Assembly (NCBI GenBank): GCA_015490755.1 | Contig: WFXF01000056.1 | Coordinates: 1-62,018 of the forward strand | Reading direction: 5' to 3' | DNA: 62,018 bases | DNA from: Gammaproteobacteria bacterium | GTDB lineage: Bacteria; Pseudomonadota; Gammaproteobacteria; JAADGQ01 | Shown: piece by piece, positions 18,382 to 28,851 of the stretch | How the letters are laid out: the number at the start of each line of letters is the position of its first letter | How positions within the stretch are numbered: position 1 is the first letter of the stretch | The notes under the pieces: model-generated | The model's database searches: none | What the model was told of the DNA's origin: nothing | What the model saw: only the letters and a program-made list of their open reading frames with translations | Program-made: the position numbers and the translations under genes

Positions 18382-20610
18382 GTGCTTGAAGTACAAGCCA
18401 CCAAACATCCAGATACACAAGCCCTGGTGCAAGATTTATGCAGCCTGGCAGGGACGTATCTGGATGAAAAACAGGTCCAGAGTGTCAGGGAAGCCTGTCT
18501 ATTCGGCATAAAAGCCCATGAAGGCCAAACTCGACGCTCCGGTGAGCCCTATATTCATCACCCATTTGCTGTTGCCAGAATTCTGGCCAACATTCACTTG
18601 GATTGTGATAGCATCATTGCTGCAATTTTACATGACGTGATCGAAGATACTGGAGTCACGAAAAACGCACTGGCACTTCAATTTGGTAATGAGGTTGCAG
18701 AACTGGTTGATGGCGTCACTAAACTGACACAAATCAAATTTGAAAACCGCCTGGAAGCGCAGGCTGAAAACTTTCGAAAAATGATGCTGGCCATGGTGCA
18801 TGACATCCGTGTCATTCTCATCAAACTGGCCGACCGCCTGCACAACATGCGTACTTTAGGTGCCATGCCCGCCGAAAAAAGCCGCCGAATCGCCCATGAA
18901 ACTCTGGAGATCTATGTTCCAATTGCCTATCGCCTGGGCATTAACAGTGTTCGAACAGAACTTCAGGATCTTGGCTTCAAGGCACTGCACCCCATGCGTT
19001 ATCGAGTCATCAACGATGCGGTAAAAAAAGTACGCGGTCACTTTAAAGAGCTTGTAGGTAAAATTGAAAACACAATAACAGTGCGACTGAAAGATGAAGG
19101 AATCGAAGCCTGTGTTCAAGGGCGTGTCAAACACCTTCATAGCATCTATCGAAAAATGCAGGAGAAACAGCTCTCATTTTCAGATGTTTTTGATGTATAC
19201 GCATTTCGTATCATTGTAGATGAGCCTGATACATGTTACCGGGTGCTTGGCATTATCCATAGTATTTACAAACCGGTGCCCGGACGATTTAAAGACTATA
19301 TCGCCATACCAAAAACCAATGGCTATCAATCACTGCACACCATTCTTTTCAGTTCACATAAAGTCCCTATTGAGGTACAAATTCGCACCAAAGAGATGGA
19401 TAAAGTCGCCGAGGCAGGCATTGCTGCTCACTGGCTTTACAAAACAAAAGAAAATCCTGAAAATAGCTACTCTCATCATCATGTCCGTGATTGGCTGCAC
19501 AACCTGCTGGAACTTCAAAGAAATACTGAAAACTCTTTAGACTTTATTGAAAACGTTAAGGTTGATCTTTTTCCTGACAAAGTCTATGTATTTACACCCA
19601 ACGGCGATATTATTGAGCTGCCACGCGGATCAACCCTTATCGATTTTGCCTATGCAGTACACACAGATATAGGCAATCACTGCATCTCTGCTAAGGTTGA
19701 CCGCAGAACTGCATCCTTACGTACAGTGCTGCACAATGGCCAGACTATTGAAGTTATTACATCGCCAAACGCACGTCCCAATCCAGTCTGGATCAATTTT
19801 GCGGTCACCGGCAAAGCACGCTCCAATATTCACCATTATCTGAAAAACCTCAAGCATGATGATGCGATCATCCTGGGTGAACGCCTGCTTGACCAAGCCT
19901 TGCACGAGCTCGGTTTTTCGCTAATCAACCTCACCCCGGCTCAGATATCCATACTTTTGAAATCATTTAATTTCAAATCAATGGATGATCTACTTGCAGA
20001 AATTGGCCTAGGAAATTGCATGGCCATTTTAGTGGCCAGACGGTTGCAAAGTTTACAAGCCGTTGAAAAACCTGACAGAGAGCGTAGAAACAAAAAACGC
20101 CCTCGCATATTTAAAAATGTATTTTCAAACTACATGCCTACATGGTTGCGCAAAGAGGCCTCTCTTGCACGCCCTTTAGCTATTCGCGGCACTGAAGGCA
20201 TGGTCATTAATTTTGCTAAATGCTGTGACCCTATTCCCGGCGACCCCATTGTTGCCCAGCTTACAGCTGGGCGGGGAATCGTTATTCATACCGAAATTTG
20301 TAAAAATATGGCTGCACACAAGCGGCCAGAAAATTGTATTGACGTACATTGGGAACGGCAAGTTGAAGGTGAGTTTCCTGTAGAAATTCATATTGAAGTA
20401 ATCAATCAACGTGGGGTGCTTGCCACTATTTCAACGGCCATTTCCGAGCAACAATCCAATATTAACAATGTTGAAATAGATCAACGAGACGAAAGCCACA
20501 GCCTGATAAAGTTCACCATCACGGTACGCAACCGTAAACATTTAGCGACTATTATGCGTAGAATACGCCGCATAAAAAATATAACACGTATTTATCGTGC
20601 AAAAAAATAA
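18382..20610 (+). CDS. spoT: Bifunctional (p)ppGpp synthase/hydrolase SpoT
   Basis: RelA/SpoT-family enzyme of 742 residues, slightly longer than E. coli SpoT (702). The N-terminal HD hydrolase domain is intact (HHPFAVARIL at 59-68 and HDVIEDT at 84-90), which argues for a hydrolase-competent SpoT rather than RelA. A synthetase domain (about 240-350, with FDVYAFRIIVD and KDYIAIPKTNGYQSLHT), a TGS domain (VYVFTPNGDIIELPRGST) and a C-terminal ACT domain follow. The start is GTG without a clear Shine-Dalgarno, 18 bases after the rpoZ stop. Confidence 0.96.
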   Translation: MLEVQATKHPDTQALVQDLCSLAGTYLDEKQVQSVREACLFGIKAHEGQTRRSGEPYIHHPFAVARILANIHLDCDSIIAAILHDVIEDTGVTKNALALQFGNEVAELVDGVTKLTQIKFENRLEAQAENFRKMMLAMVHDIRVILIKLADRLHNMRTLGAMPAEKSRRIAHETLEIYVPIAYRLGINSVRTELQDLGFKALHPMRYRVINDAVKKVRGHFKELVGKIENTITVRLKDEGIEACVQGRVKHLHSIYRKMQEKQLSFSDVFDVYAFRIIVDEPDTCYRVLGIIHSIYKPVPGRFKDYIAIPKTNGYQSLHTILFSSHKVPIEVQIRTKEMDKVAEAGIAAHWLYKTKENPENSYSHHHVRDWLHNLLELQRNTENSLDFIENVKVDLFPDKVYVFTPNGDIIELPRGSTLIDFAYAVHTDIGNHCISAKVDRRTASLRTVLHNGQTIEVITSPNARPNPVWINFAVTGKARSNIHHYLKNLKHDDAIILGERLLDQALHELGFSLINLTPAQISILLKSFNFKSMDDLLAEIGLGNCMAILVARRLQSLQAVEKPDRERRNKKRPRIFKNVFSNYMPTWLRKEASLARPLAIRGTEGMVINFAKCCDPIPGDPIVAQLTAGRGIVIHTEICKNMAAHKRPENCIDVHWERQVEGEFPVEIHIEVINQRGVLATISTAISEQQSNINNVEIDQRDESHSLIKFTITVRNRKHLATIMRRIRRIKNITRIYRAKK

Positions 20611-20634
20611 TCAAACACCTGGGAGCACCTAACT

Positions 20635-21021
20635 ATGATGCGGGAAATCATTAAAACAGATAAAGCACCGGAGGCCATTGGCACCTACTCACAAGCCATC
20701 AAAACAGGCAGCACTGTTTACATCTCGGGGCAGATCCCCCTCATTCCTGAGACCATGCAACTTGTTAACGGTGATATGAGTGATCAAATCAAGCGGGTTT
20801 TTAATAATTTGAAAGCCGTTGCTGAAGCGGCCGGTGGTTCCTTAGAAGATATTGTCAAACTCAATATTTTTCTGACGGACTTGGGGCACTTTTCATTGGT
20901 CAATGAAGTCATGGCAACCTATTTTCAGGAACCTTACCCTGCACGTGCCGCTATTGGTGTCGCATCACTGCCCAAAGGGGCGGCCGTTGAAATGGACGCT
21001 GTACTTGAACTCCATACTTAA
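20635..21021 (+). CDS. ridA: RidA-family enamine/imine deaminase
   Basis: A 128-residue RidA protein that hydrolyses reactive 2-aminoacrylate and related imines released by PLP enzymes. [20 protein letters not shown] near the start and [20 protein letters not shown] near the end are family signatures. The arginine in PAR is the predicted substrate-carboxylate ligand. It is 24 bases after spoT and five bases before recG, so all three are probably co-transcribed; spoT-ridA-recG order occurs in other gammaproteobacteria. GGGAG lies upstream of the start. Confidence 0.94.
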   Translation: MMREIIKTDKAPEAIGTYSQAIKTGSTVYISGQIPLIPETMQLVNGDMSDQIKRVFNNLKAVAEAAGGSLEDIVKLNIFLTDLGHFSLVNEVMATYFQEPYPARAAIGVASLPKGAAVEMDAVLELHT

Positions 21022-21026
21022 GCCTC

Positions 21027-23108
21027 TTGATCCCATCACTGAACTCTCTGTCTGTCACGTCACTCAATGGGGTTGGGGCGCGTATTGCAGAGCGACTTGC
21101 TCGTCTAAATATCCGCACCGTCGCAGATATTCTGTTTCACCTACCGCTACGCTATGAAGATCATACCCATTTAACACCGATTGCAGCACTTCAAACCGGA
21201 AGTGAAGCGCTTGTTGAGGGAACGATTATTCGAAGTGAAATAAAGCAGGGACAAAAGCGCATGTTGATTGCCCAGCTTGAAGAGTCTGGCCATGTTCTTA
21301 CGTTACGCTTTTTTTATTTCAACGCCCATCAACAACAGATGTTAAAAAAGGGGAGCCGCATTCGCTGCTATGGCGAAATACGATCTAACAACATGGGATT
21401 GGAGATCATTCACCCTGAGATTAAAAAATTAACCTCAAAGGAGCCTGAGCCAGTCGAGCAAAGCTTAACGCCCGTCTATCCAACCACAGAAGGTTTGCAA
21501 CAGGCCAGCTGGAAAAAATTGACACAGCAGGCGATCGAGCTTCTCGAAGAGAGTTCGCTGACCGACTTATTGCCTCAAGCTATTTACCAACAATTTAATT
21601 TTATTCCATTTATTGAGGCCTTGTTATATGTTCACCGTCCCCCTTCGCATGCACAGCAAAGCATATTATTAAAAGGCAACCATCCCGCGCAGCAACGTCT
21701 CGCATTTGAAGAGCTACTGGCACACCATTTGGGACTGCGTCGACTGCGCCAAAATATGCAAGAAAAAATAGCACCCAAACTCTCAAGCACAGAGCAACTA
21801 TTCGACACTCTGCTCAAGAACCTGCAATTTAAACTGACCCGGGCACAGCAGCGCGTCATCAGTGAAATAAAAGCGGATCTTCAAAAAACCACTCCGATGC
21901 AGCGCTTGATTCAGGGCGATGTCGGTTGTGGAAAAACGGTTGTCGCAGTTTCGGCCATTTTAAGCTCTGTCGAAGCGGGTTATCAGGCAACAATCATGGC
22001 TCCCACCGAGCTACTGGCAGAACAACACCTGAATAATATGCAACAATGGCTTGAGCCCCTAAATATCAAAATCGGCTGGTTAACAGGAAAACACAAAGGC
22101 AAAAAAAGAGAAGCACTGTTAGAGCAGCTTGCATCCGCTGAAATAGAGGTTATTGTCGGCACACATGCTCTTTTTCAGGAAAGTGTTGTTTTCAAAAAAC
22201 TGGGGTTGATTGTGATTGACGAACAGCACCGCTTTGGTGTGCATCAACGCCTCGCTTTGCGCGAAAAAGGACTTCAATCAGGCCGTTATCCGCATCAACT
22301 TATCATGACCGCCACACCTATTCCACGTACACTCGCCATGACCGCCTATGCCGAGCTGGATATTTCAGTCATTGACGAACTTCCCCCGGGCAGACAGCCG
22401 GTTGAAACAGCCGTTATCCATGAGAACCGCCGGGATGCAGTGATTGCGCGTGTTCATCAAGCCTGCCAATCCGGCAGACAAGCCTACTGGGTTTGTACAT
22501 TGATTGAAGAGTCTGAAGCGCTACAGTGTCAAGCGGCAGAAGAGAGTGCTGCGCAGATTAAAAAAGCACTCACTGATATCCGCATCGGCCTCATTCATGG
22601 GCGCATGAAAGCGGATGAAAAAGCCGATGTCATGGCACAGTTCAAGGCTGGTGATATTGACCTGCTCGTTGCAACTACTGTTATTGAGGTCGGTGTTGAC
22701 GTTCCGAATGCCAGCTTGATGATTATTGAAAATGCGGAGCGACTAGGATTATCACAACTGCACCAGCTAAGAGGGCGCGTTGGACGCGGCAATACAAGCA
22801 GCGCCTGTATTTTGATGTATCGCCCCCCACTATCGAAAATAGGCCGATCAAGATTAAATGCCATGCGAGAGACCAACGATGGCTTCGAAATTTCTCGCCG
22901 TGATCTGGAAATACGTGGCCCTGGAGAAATTTTAGGTACACGCCAGAGCGGTATTGCAAAAATGCGCATCGCAGATGTTATACGCGATGCGCACCTTATA
23001 GAGAAAGTGGCCAAAGCCGCACCATTAATCATGCAGCACTATCCAGAGCATGTTGAGCCACTAATGAAGCGCTGGCTCAGCGATTCAGCAAACTACGGTG
23101 AAGTGTAA
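21027..23108 (+). CDS. recG: ATP-dependent DNA helicase RecG
   Basis: Branch-migration helicase that reverses stalled replication forks. It has 693 residues, as in E. coli. The N-terminal wedge domain starts SLNGVGARIAERL and HLPLRYEDHT. The helicase core has Walker A GDVGCGKT, DEQH (motif II), TATPIPRT (motif III) and QLRGRVGRG (motif VI). The start is TTG, five bases after ridA, and the N-terminal match to the family supports it. It converges with the malic enzyme gene, whose stop is directly adjacent. Confidence 0.97.
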   Translation: MIPSLNSLSVTSLNGVGARIAERLARLNIRTVADILFHLPLRYEDHTHLTPIAALQTGSEALVEGTIIRSEIKQGQKRMLIAQLEESGHVLTLRFFYFNAHQQQMLKKGSRIRCYGEIRSNNMGLEIIHPEIKKLTSKEPEPVEQSLTPVYPTTEGLQQASWKKLTQQAIELLEESSLTDLLPQAIYQQFNFIPFIEALLYVHRPPSHAQQSILLKGNHPAQQRLAFEELLAHHLGLRRLRQNMQEKIAPKLSSTEQLFDTLLKNLQFKLTRAQQRVISEIKADLQKTTPMQRLIQGDVGCGKTVVAVSAILSSVEAGYQATIMAPTELLAEQHLNNMQQWLEPLNIKIGWLTGKHKGKKREALLEQLASAEIEVIVGTHALFQESVVFKKLGLIVIDEQHRFGVHQRLALREKGLQSGRYPHQLIMTATPIPRTLAMTAYAELDISVIDELPPGRQPVETAVIHENRRDAVIARVHQACQSGRQAYWVCTLIEESEALQCQAAEESAAQIKKALTDIRIGLIHGRMKADEKADVMAQFKAGDIDLLVATTVIEVGVDVPNASLMIIENAERLGLSQLHQLRGRVGRGNTSSACILMYRPPLSKIGRSRLNAMRETNDGFEISRRDLEIRGPGEILGTRQSGIAKMRIADVIRDAHLIEKVAKAAPLIMQHYPEHVEPLMKRWLSDSANYGEV

Positions 23109-24344
23109 TCACGCCACCGGGTAGTCTAAACGGGCCACTCCAGAATCAACCGCTGCGCGAGCCACTGCCGGCGCTACACGCTCAATCAGGCGCGGATCTA
23201 ATGGTGTTGGAATAATATAGTCAAAACCAAAATCCAGATGATCTAATTGGTAAGCAGCCAATACCTCTTCTGGCACCGTTTCATGTGCCAAATCTGCAAT
23301 CGCATGCACTGCTGCCAACTGCATCGCCATATTAATACAGGAAGCACGCACATCCAGTGCTCCACGAAAGATAAAAGGAAAACCCAGTACGTTATTAACT
23401 TGATTAGGATGGTCACTACGACCTGTAGCCATCAATAGATCAGGACGTGTTTCGTGTGCTAAATCAGGCCGTATTTCGGGGTCAGGATTAGAGAGTGCAA
23501 AAACAATTGGTTTAGGTGCCATTGCAAGCAACATTTCAACCGTCACTAAATCAGGCCCGGAAACACCAATCAAAACATCTGCACCCGTCATTGCGTCCAG
23601 TAAAGATCGCTCTTTGGTATTTACCGCAAACTCTTGTTTGTAATCAACCAAGTCATCCCGACCTGTATGAATCACCCCTTTGCGGTCGATCAAACGGATA
23701 TTGTCTTTCTTAAGTCCCAGTTCAAGCAACAGGTGCATCGCAGCGATACCCGCTGCGCCAGCGCCCAAACAGACCAATTTAATCTGACCCATCTCTTTTT
23801 GTTGCAGTTGCAGCGCATTAAGTAAACCCGCGGCGATAATAATTGCGGTACCGTGCTGATCATCATGAAAAACCGGAATATCCAGTCGTTCGATCAAGGC
23901 TTTTTCTATTTCAAAGCAGTGCGGCGCTGCAATATCTTCCAGATTAATCCCGCCAAACGTAGGAGCAATATTGGCAACAGTTTCAATAAATGCCTCAGGT
24001 GAAGGCGCGTCCACCTCAATATCAAAACAGTTAATACCGGCAAACTTTTTGAACAGAACTCCTTTACCTTCCATGACAGGCTTACCGGCCAATGCACCCA
24101 CATTACCCAAACCCAGCACGGCAGTGCCATCGGTAATCACCGCGACCAAATTACCTTTGGCCGTATAACGGTAAGCTTCTTCAATGTTATCTGCAATGGC
24201 ACGTACCGGCTCAGCTACACCGGGCGTATAGGCCAGGGCAAGATCATCTTGCGAGATACAAGATTTTGTCAATTCAATACAAATTTTTCCGGGTTCCGGG
24301 TTAGCATGATAGTCAAGCGCCGCCTTTTTTCTCTCTTCGTTCAT
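23109..24344 (-). CDS. NAD(P)-dependent malic enzyme, short form
   Basis: Oxidative decarboxylation of malate to pyruvate. The 411-residue protein covers the malic domain (TPGVAEPVRAIAD; INLEDIAAPHCFEIE) and the NAD-binding domain (LGAGAAGIAA), but lacks the C-terminal phosphotransacetylase-like half found in MaeB of E. coli. It resembles the shorter bacterial malic enzymes. Cofactor preference cannot be read reliably. The stop abuts recG on the opposite strand. Upstream are two strong hairpins that separate it from rpmE. Confidence 0.93.
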   Translation of the reverse strand: MNEERKKAALDYHANPEPGKICIELTKSCISQDDLALAYTPGVAEPVRAIADNIEEAYRYTAKGNLVAVITDGTAVLGLGNVGALAGKPVMEGKGVLFKKFAGINCFDIEVDAPSPEAFIETVANIAPTFGGINLEDIAAPHCFEIEKALIERLDIPVFHDDQHGTAIIIAAGLLNALQLQQKEMGQIKLVCLGAGAAGIAAMHLLLELGLKKDNIRLIDRKGVIHTGRDDLVDYKQEFAVNTKERSLLDAMTGADVLIGVSGPDLVTVEMLLAMAPKPIVFALSNPDPEIRPDLAHETRPDLLMATGRSDHPNQVNNVLGFPFIFRGALDVRASCINMAMQLAAVHAIADLAHETVPEEVLAAYQLDHLDFGFDYIIPTPLDPRLIERVAPAVARAAVDSGVARLDYPVA

Positions 24345-24380
24345 CGTTGCTTCATCCTGGCATCTGTTTTGAACACAATT

Positions 24381-24420
24381 AAAAAAGGGGCACTCTTCCT
24401 CAGTAAGAGTGCCCCTTTTT
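24381..24420 (-). terminator. Bidirectional-looking terminator between rpmE and malic enzyme gene
   Basis: AAAAAGGGGCACTCTT (from 24382) pairs with AAGAGTGCCCCTTTTT (to 24420), a perfect 16-bp stem with a 7-base loop. On the minus strand it would end rpmE transcription. Confidence 0.8.
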
Positions 24421-24430
24421 CTCAGTACAC

Positions 24431-24458
24431 TGTGACGATAAATTTCTTTATCGTCACA
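24431..24458. repeat. Perfect 12-bp inverted repeat just after rpmE
   Basis: TGTGACGATAAA, loop TTTC, then TTTATCGTCACA. It starts seven bases beyond the rpmE stop and precedes the terminator on the minus strand. There is no T tract of its own. It may protect the rpmE mRNA end or bind a protein. Confidence 0.85.
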
Positions 24459-24465
24459 ATGCAGC

Positions 24466-24672
24466 TTAATGTTTCATACTGTATTTCTGACGGAACTTGT
24501 CAACGCGTCCAGCAGAGTCTAGAATTTTTTGTTGTCCTGTGTAAAAAGGGTGGCAAGCAGCACACACATCCAATTGCAAATCTTTGCCATGAGTCGAGCG
24601 GGTAATAAATTTATTACCACAACTGCAGGCTACATTAATATCTTTGTACTCTGGGTGAATATCCGCCTTCAT
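24466..24672 (-). CDS. rpmE: 50S ribosomal protein L31
   Basis: Large-subunit protein L31, 68 residues from the chosen start [12 protein letters not shown], the conserved N-terminus. A TTG 18 bases upstream would add MREFLK, but GAGAGA ten bases before the ATG at 24670-24672 favours the shorter form. The zinc-binding type (C+) is recognised by CSCGN and [10 protein letters not shown]. It stands alone, divergent from glgP. Confidence 0.96.
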   Translation of the reverse strand: MKADIHPEYKDINVACSCGNKFITRSTHGKDLQLDVCAACHPFYTGQQKILDSAGRVDKFRQKYSMKH

Positions 24673-24840
24673 TTTTAAAAACTCTCTCAATCCGTCATCT
24701 GTTCATAGTTGTTCAATAACTGCCGTTAATCTACTCAGATACCACAATTATCAAACTTAAGGGAACAGCGAATAATACGCAAGCTTTCAAAAAACGGCAA
24801 CCCCTATTTTTATATTAAAGTAAATAAAGGCAAGAAAAGC

Positions 24841-27327
24841 ATGGAACGCTCTACAGTTTATCGTAATATTTTTCAACACGAACGCCTTGGCCTCGATGTC
24901 GAAACATTAAAACATTCATTAGTTCAGCGCCTGGAATACAGCATTGGTAAAGATCGCTTTACTGCAACGCCTCGTGACTGGTTCAATGCACTGGCCTATG
25001 TGACTCGTGATCGTCTAACAGAGCGCTGGATGGAAACCATGCGCACGTACTACAACAAGGATGCCAAACGCGTTTATTATCTATCACTGGAGTTTTTAAT
25101 CGGCAGAACTCTCACCAATAGCTTGCTTAATCTGGATATTTACGACAATTGCACTGAGGCGCTTCAGGAGATTGGTGTCAAGATGGAAGACATTCTTGAT
25201 ATCGAACCTGACGCAGCCTTAGGCAACGGTGGTTTAGGCCGTCTGGCTGCCTGCTTTCTTGACTCCATGGCTACTTTAAATCTACCGGGTTATGGCTATG
25301 GAATCCGTTATGAATATGGCATGTTTAACCAAAAAATAGAAAAAGGCTTCCAGATTGAGCATCCAGATAACTGGCTCCGTTACAGCAACCCCTGGGAATT
25401 TCCTCGCGCGGAAGTGCTCTATCCTGTCAAATTTAATGGGAAAATTATTCAATATCCGGATGATAGGGGCGAGATGCGATATCACTGGATTGAAACAGAT
25501 GATGTCATGGCGATGGCATACGATACGCCCATCCCCGGCTATAAAACAGACACTGTTAATAATATGCGGTTATGGGCAGCAAAATCTTCCCGTGACTTCG
25601 AGCTTCAATACTTCAATCAAGGCGATTATATCAAAGCCGTTGAAAGCAAAAATGACTCTGAGAATATCTCCAAAGTACTCTATCCTGATGATACGACACT
25701 CACAGGAAAAACATTACGCCTGAAGCAACAATACTTTTTTGTATGCGCATCGCTACAGGATATTCTTTACCGCTTTAAAAAGCACCATGATACATTTGAT
25801 GAGCTACCCAACAAAGTCGCGATTCAGCTCAATGACACCCACCCTGCTATTGCCATTCCAGAGCTCATGCGTATTCTTGTTGACACTCACCACCTGAACT
25901 GGGACGTTGCATGGGACATCACCACCCGCACATTCGCTTATACAAACCATACATTAATGCCTGAAGCACTGGAAACATGGCCGGTAAAACTATTTGAAAA
26001 AATGCTGCCACGCCATCTGCAAATTATTTACGATATTAACCATCACTTTCTTGTTGATGTCTCCCATCACTTTCCAGGCAATCAGGATATGTTAAAAGAG
26101 CTATCAATCATTGATGAAAATAGTGAAAAACGAATTCGTATGGCACATTTGGCTATTGTCGGCAGCCATAAGGTCAATGGTGTGGCAGAGCTTCACACTA
26201 AACTCATGAAATCAACTATTTTTTCCAGATTTAATCAGCACTTCCCCGATAAAATTATCAATAAAACCAACGGAATCACACCAAGACGATGGTTAAACCA
26301 GGCCAATAAAAAACTGGCTCAACTGATTACAGCTAAAATTGGTGACGAATGGGTTACAGACCTGGATAAACTAAAAGCACTCAATTCACTGAAGAGCAAT
26401 AAAAAATTCCAGCAGGAAATACAAAGCATCAAACAAAGTAACAAGCAGCAGCTGGCTGACATGATTACAAAAGATCTGGGAATACAGATCAATACAGAAT
26501 CAATTTTCGATATACAAGTGAAACGCATTCACGAATACAAACGTCAACTGCTTAATGTATTACATATTATTACGCTCTATAACCGCATCCGCCATAACCC
26601 ACAAACAACCACAGTCCCACGTACTTTTATTTTTGCAGGTAAAGCCGCACCGGCCTACACGATGGCCAAACTCATCATCAAGCTCATCAACAACGTTGCA
26701 GATATCGTTAATAATGACCCTGCCATAGGAGACCGTATAAAAGTTGTATTTCTTCCGAATTATAACGTTTCAGCCGCTCAAAAAATTATTCCCGCATGCG
26801 ATCTTTCAGAACAGATCTCAACAGCGGGCACGGAAGCATCCGGCACCAGCAATATGAAATTTGCACTAAATGGTGCATTGACGATTGGCACACTGGATGG
26901 TGCTAATATTGAAATCAGAGAAGAGGTAGGCGAAGAGAATATTTTTATTTTTGGTATGACAACGACAGAACTAGAAGAGCTTCGCGCCAATGGCTACAAT
27001 CCCAAAGACTACTATCATGCCAATCATGAGCTAAAAGAGGCTATTGACATGATTGGATCGGGCTATTTTTCTCCCCGAAATATTAACCTCTTTCAACCCG
27101 TTGTTGATACCCTGCTCAATCATGGTGATCAATATTGCCTGCTGGCTGATTTTGCATCATATATCGCTTGTCAGGAGACCGTTTCAGACCTATATCTCGA
27201 CCCTGGTGCCTGGACACAAAAAGCTATTTCCAACATTGCCAATATGGGCAAATTTTCCAGTGACCGCACCATTGGTGAATATGCAAAAGAGATCTGGAAC
27301 ACAAAACCCGTAACAGTAAAGCTATAG
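24841..27327 (+). CDS. glgP: Glycogen/starch/maltodextrin phosphorylase
   Basis: PLP-dependent phosphorylase of 828 residues that releases glucose-1-phosphate from alpha-1,4-glucans. EASGTSNMKFALNGALTIG holds the predicted PLP lysine K673. The N-terminal segment with RVYYLSLEFLIGR and the glycine-rich ALGNGGLGRLAACFLDS are typical. Length and motifs do not separate GlgP from MalP. No other glycogen genes lie in the window. It is followed by a hairpin shared with the convergent rho gene. Confidence 0.95.
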   Translation: MERSTVYRNIFQHERLGLDVETLKHSLVQRLEYSIGKDRFTATPRDWFNALAYVTRDRLTERWMETMRTYYNKDAKRVYYLSLEFLIGRTLTNSLLNLDIYDNCTEALQEIGVKMEDILDIEPDAALGNGGLGRLAACFLDSMATLNLPGYGYGIRYEYGMFNQKIEKGFQIEHPDNWLRYSNPWEFPRAEVLYPVKFNGKIIQYPDDRGEMRYHWIETDDVMAMAYDTPIPGYKTDTVNNMRLWAAKSSRDFELQYFNQGDYIKAVESKNDSENISKVLYPDDTTLTGKTLRLKQQYFFVCASLQDILYRFKKHHDTFDELPNKVAIQLNDTHPAIAIPELMRILVDTHHLNWDVAWDITTRTFAYTNHTLMPEALETWPVKLFEKMLPRHLQIIYDINHHFLVDVSHHFPGNQDMLKELSIIDENSEKRIRMAHLAIVGSHKVNGVAELHTKLMKSTIFSRFNQHFPDKIINKTNGITPRRWLNQANKKLAQLITAKIGDEWVTDLDKLKALNSLKSNKKFQQEIQSIKQSNKQQLADMITKDLGIQINTESIFDIQVKRIHEYKRQLLNVLHIITLYNRIRHNPQTTTVPRTFIFAGKAAPAYTMAKLIIKLINNVADIVNNDPAIGDRIKVVFLPNYNVSAAQKIIPACDLSEQISTAGTEASGTSNMKFALNGALTIGTLDGANIEIREEVGEENIFIFGMTTTELEELRANGYNPKDYYHANHELKEAIDMIGSGYFSPRNINLFQPVVDTLLNHGDQYCLLADFASYIACQETVSDLYLDPGAWTQKAISNIANMGKFSSDRTIGEYAKEIWNTKPVTVKL

Positions 27328-27330
27328 AAG

Positions 27331-27366
27331 AAAAAAGGGGCGACAAACTTGCACTTGTCGCCCTTC
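27331..27366 (-). terminator. Terminator between convergent glgP and rho
   Basis: GGGCGACAA (27338-27346) pairs with TTGTCGCCC (27355-27363) with an 8-base loop. The six- to seven-A run before it becomes a T tract on the minus strand, so it should stop rho transcription. On the plus strand only TTCATCTTT follows, a weaker stop for glgP. Confidence 0.75.
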
Positions 27367-27391
27367 ATCTTTGAATTTGAAGTGCTTGTTA

Positions 27392-28651
27392 CTATTTTCG
27401 CTTCATTGATTCAAAAAATTCATTATTTGTTTTTGTATCTTTTAATTTATCCAGCAAAAAGTCCATCGCGGCCAGATCTTCCATCGGGTGCAATAATTTA
27501 CGCAGTATCCAGACTTTCTGTAATTCATCAGGCTTGCTTAATAACTCTTCACGACGCGTTCCCGAGCGATTGATATTAATTGCAGGGTAAATACGCTTTT
27601 CAGCAATTTTACGATCAAGGTGCAGCTCCATATTACCCGTCCCCTTGAACTCTTCGTAAATAACATCATCCATTCGTGAACCCGTTTCAACCAGTGCTGT
27701 TGCGATAATAGTCAAACTACCACCCTCTTCAACATTACGCGCGGCACCAAAAAAACGCTTCGGACGCTGTAGTGCATTCGCATCCACACCACCCGTTAAA
27801 ACCTTACCAGAAGAAGGGGCAACGGTATTATACGCACGCGCAAGGCGTGTAATTGAATCAAGCAGGATCACCACATCATGTTTATGTTCAACAAGACGTT
27901 TAGCCTTCTCTATAACCATTTCAGCTACCTGAACATGGCGGCTCGCAGGCTCATCAAAAGTGCTCGACACCACTTCACCGCGAACCGAACGTGACATTTC
28001 TGTCACCTCTTCAGGGCGTTCATCAATAAGCAGGACAATCAGGTAGCATTCAGGGTGACTGGTTGCTATTGATTGTGCAATTGTTTGCAGCATCATTGTT
28101 TTACCCGCTTTGGGTGGTGAAACAATTAAGCCACGCTGCCCTTTGCCGATGGGTGAAACAAGCTCAATAATACGAGACGTTAAATCCTCTGTACTGCCAT
28201 TACCTTGCTCAAGATTAAAGCGCTCCTGAGCAAACAGAGGTGTCAAGTTTTCAAATAGCACCTTATGTTTTGCATTTTCCGGTGAATCAAAATTGATTTT
28301 ATCCACTTTAAGCAGTGCAAAATAACGCTCACCATCTTTAGGTGGGCGAATTTTCCCGGCAACCGTGTCTCCTGTACGTAAACCAAAGCGTCTAATTTGG
28401 CTGGGTGATACATAGATATCATCAGGCCCCGCTAAATAAGAGCTATCCGCTGAACGTAAAAACCCAAACCCATCCTGCAAAATTTCCAGAACACCATCGC
28501 CAAAAATATTTTCACCTTTTTTAGCATGAGCTTTCAAAATAGAAAATATAATGTCTTGCTTTCTCGCTCGGGAAACATTATCAACACCCATCGATTTAGC
28601 AAGGTCAAGCAATTCGGTTGCTGGAAGTTTTTTTAGTTCGGTAAGGTTCAT
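27392..28651 (-). CDS. rho: Transcription termination factor Rho
   Basis: Hexameric RNA-dependent ATPase that ends transcription, 419 residues, same size as E. coli Rho. N-terminal RNA-binding fold: [35 protein letters not shown] (read in two parts). Walker [11 protein letters not shown]-loop and R-loop regions of the central channel are intact. trxA lies upstream with a 200-base gap, matching the trxA-rho order and a leader of the type through which rho is autoregulated in other gammaproteobacteria. Confidence 0.98.
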   Translation of the reverse strand: MNLTELKKLPATELLDLAKSMGVDNVSRARKQDIIFSILKAHAKKGENIFGDGVLEILQDGFGFLRSADSSYLAGPDDIYVSPSQIRRFGLRTGDTVAGKIRPPKDGERYFALLKVDKINFDSPENAKHKVLFENLTPLFAQERFNLEQGNGSTEDLTSRIIELVSPIGKGQRGLIVSPPKAGKTMMLQTIAQSIATSHPECYLIVLLIDERPEEVTEMSRSVRGEVVSSTFDEPASRHVQVAEMVIEKAKRLVEHKHDVVILLDSITRLARAYNTVAPSSGKVLTGGVDANALQRPKRFFGAARNVEEGGSLTIIATALVETGSRMDDVIYEEFKGTGNMELHLDRKIAEKRIYPAININRSGTRREELLSKPDELQKVWILRKLLHPMEDLAAMDFLLDKLKDTKTNNEFFESMKRK

Positions 28652-28801
28652 AATTTATTTAGTTCACATGAATTCTTTTATGGGAAAACCAGAGATCAAC
28701 TGGCTAAATTTGATTTATTTGGCGGGATTACTACAAGTTAGTATGTCGCTAACAATAGATTTTTTAACTCAATTTGTAAATAGCACCCTTACTTAAGCAA
28801 A

Positions 28802-28835
28802 CCCCATCACCATATACTGTTGTAAATAGATGGGG
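28802..28835 (-). terminator. Hairpin in the trxA-rho gap
   Basis: CCCCATC (28802-28808) pairs with GATGGGG (28829-28835) across a 20-base loop, 16 bases beyond the trxA stop. On the minus strand it is followed by TTTGCTT only, so it could be a weak terminator or part of the rho leader. Confidence 0.45.
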
Positions 28836-28851
28836 CACAACCATCTTATAG

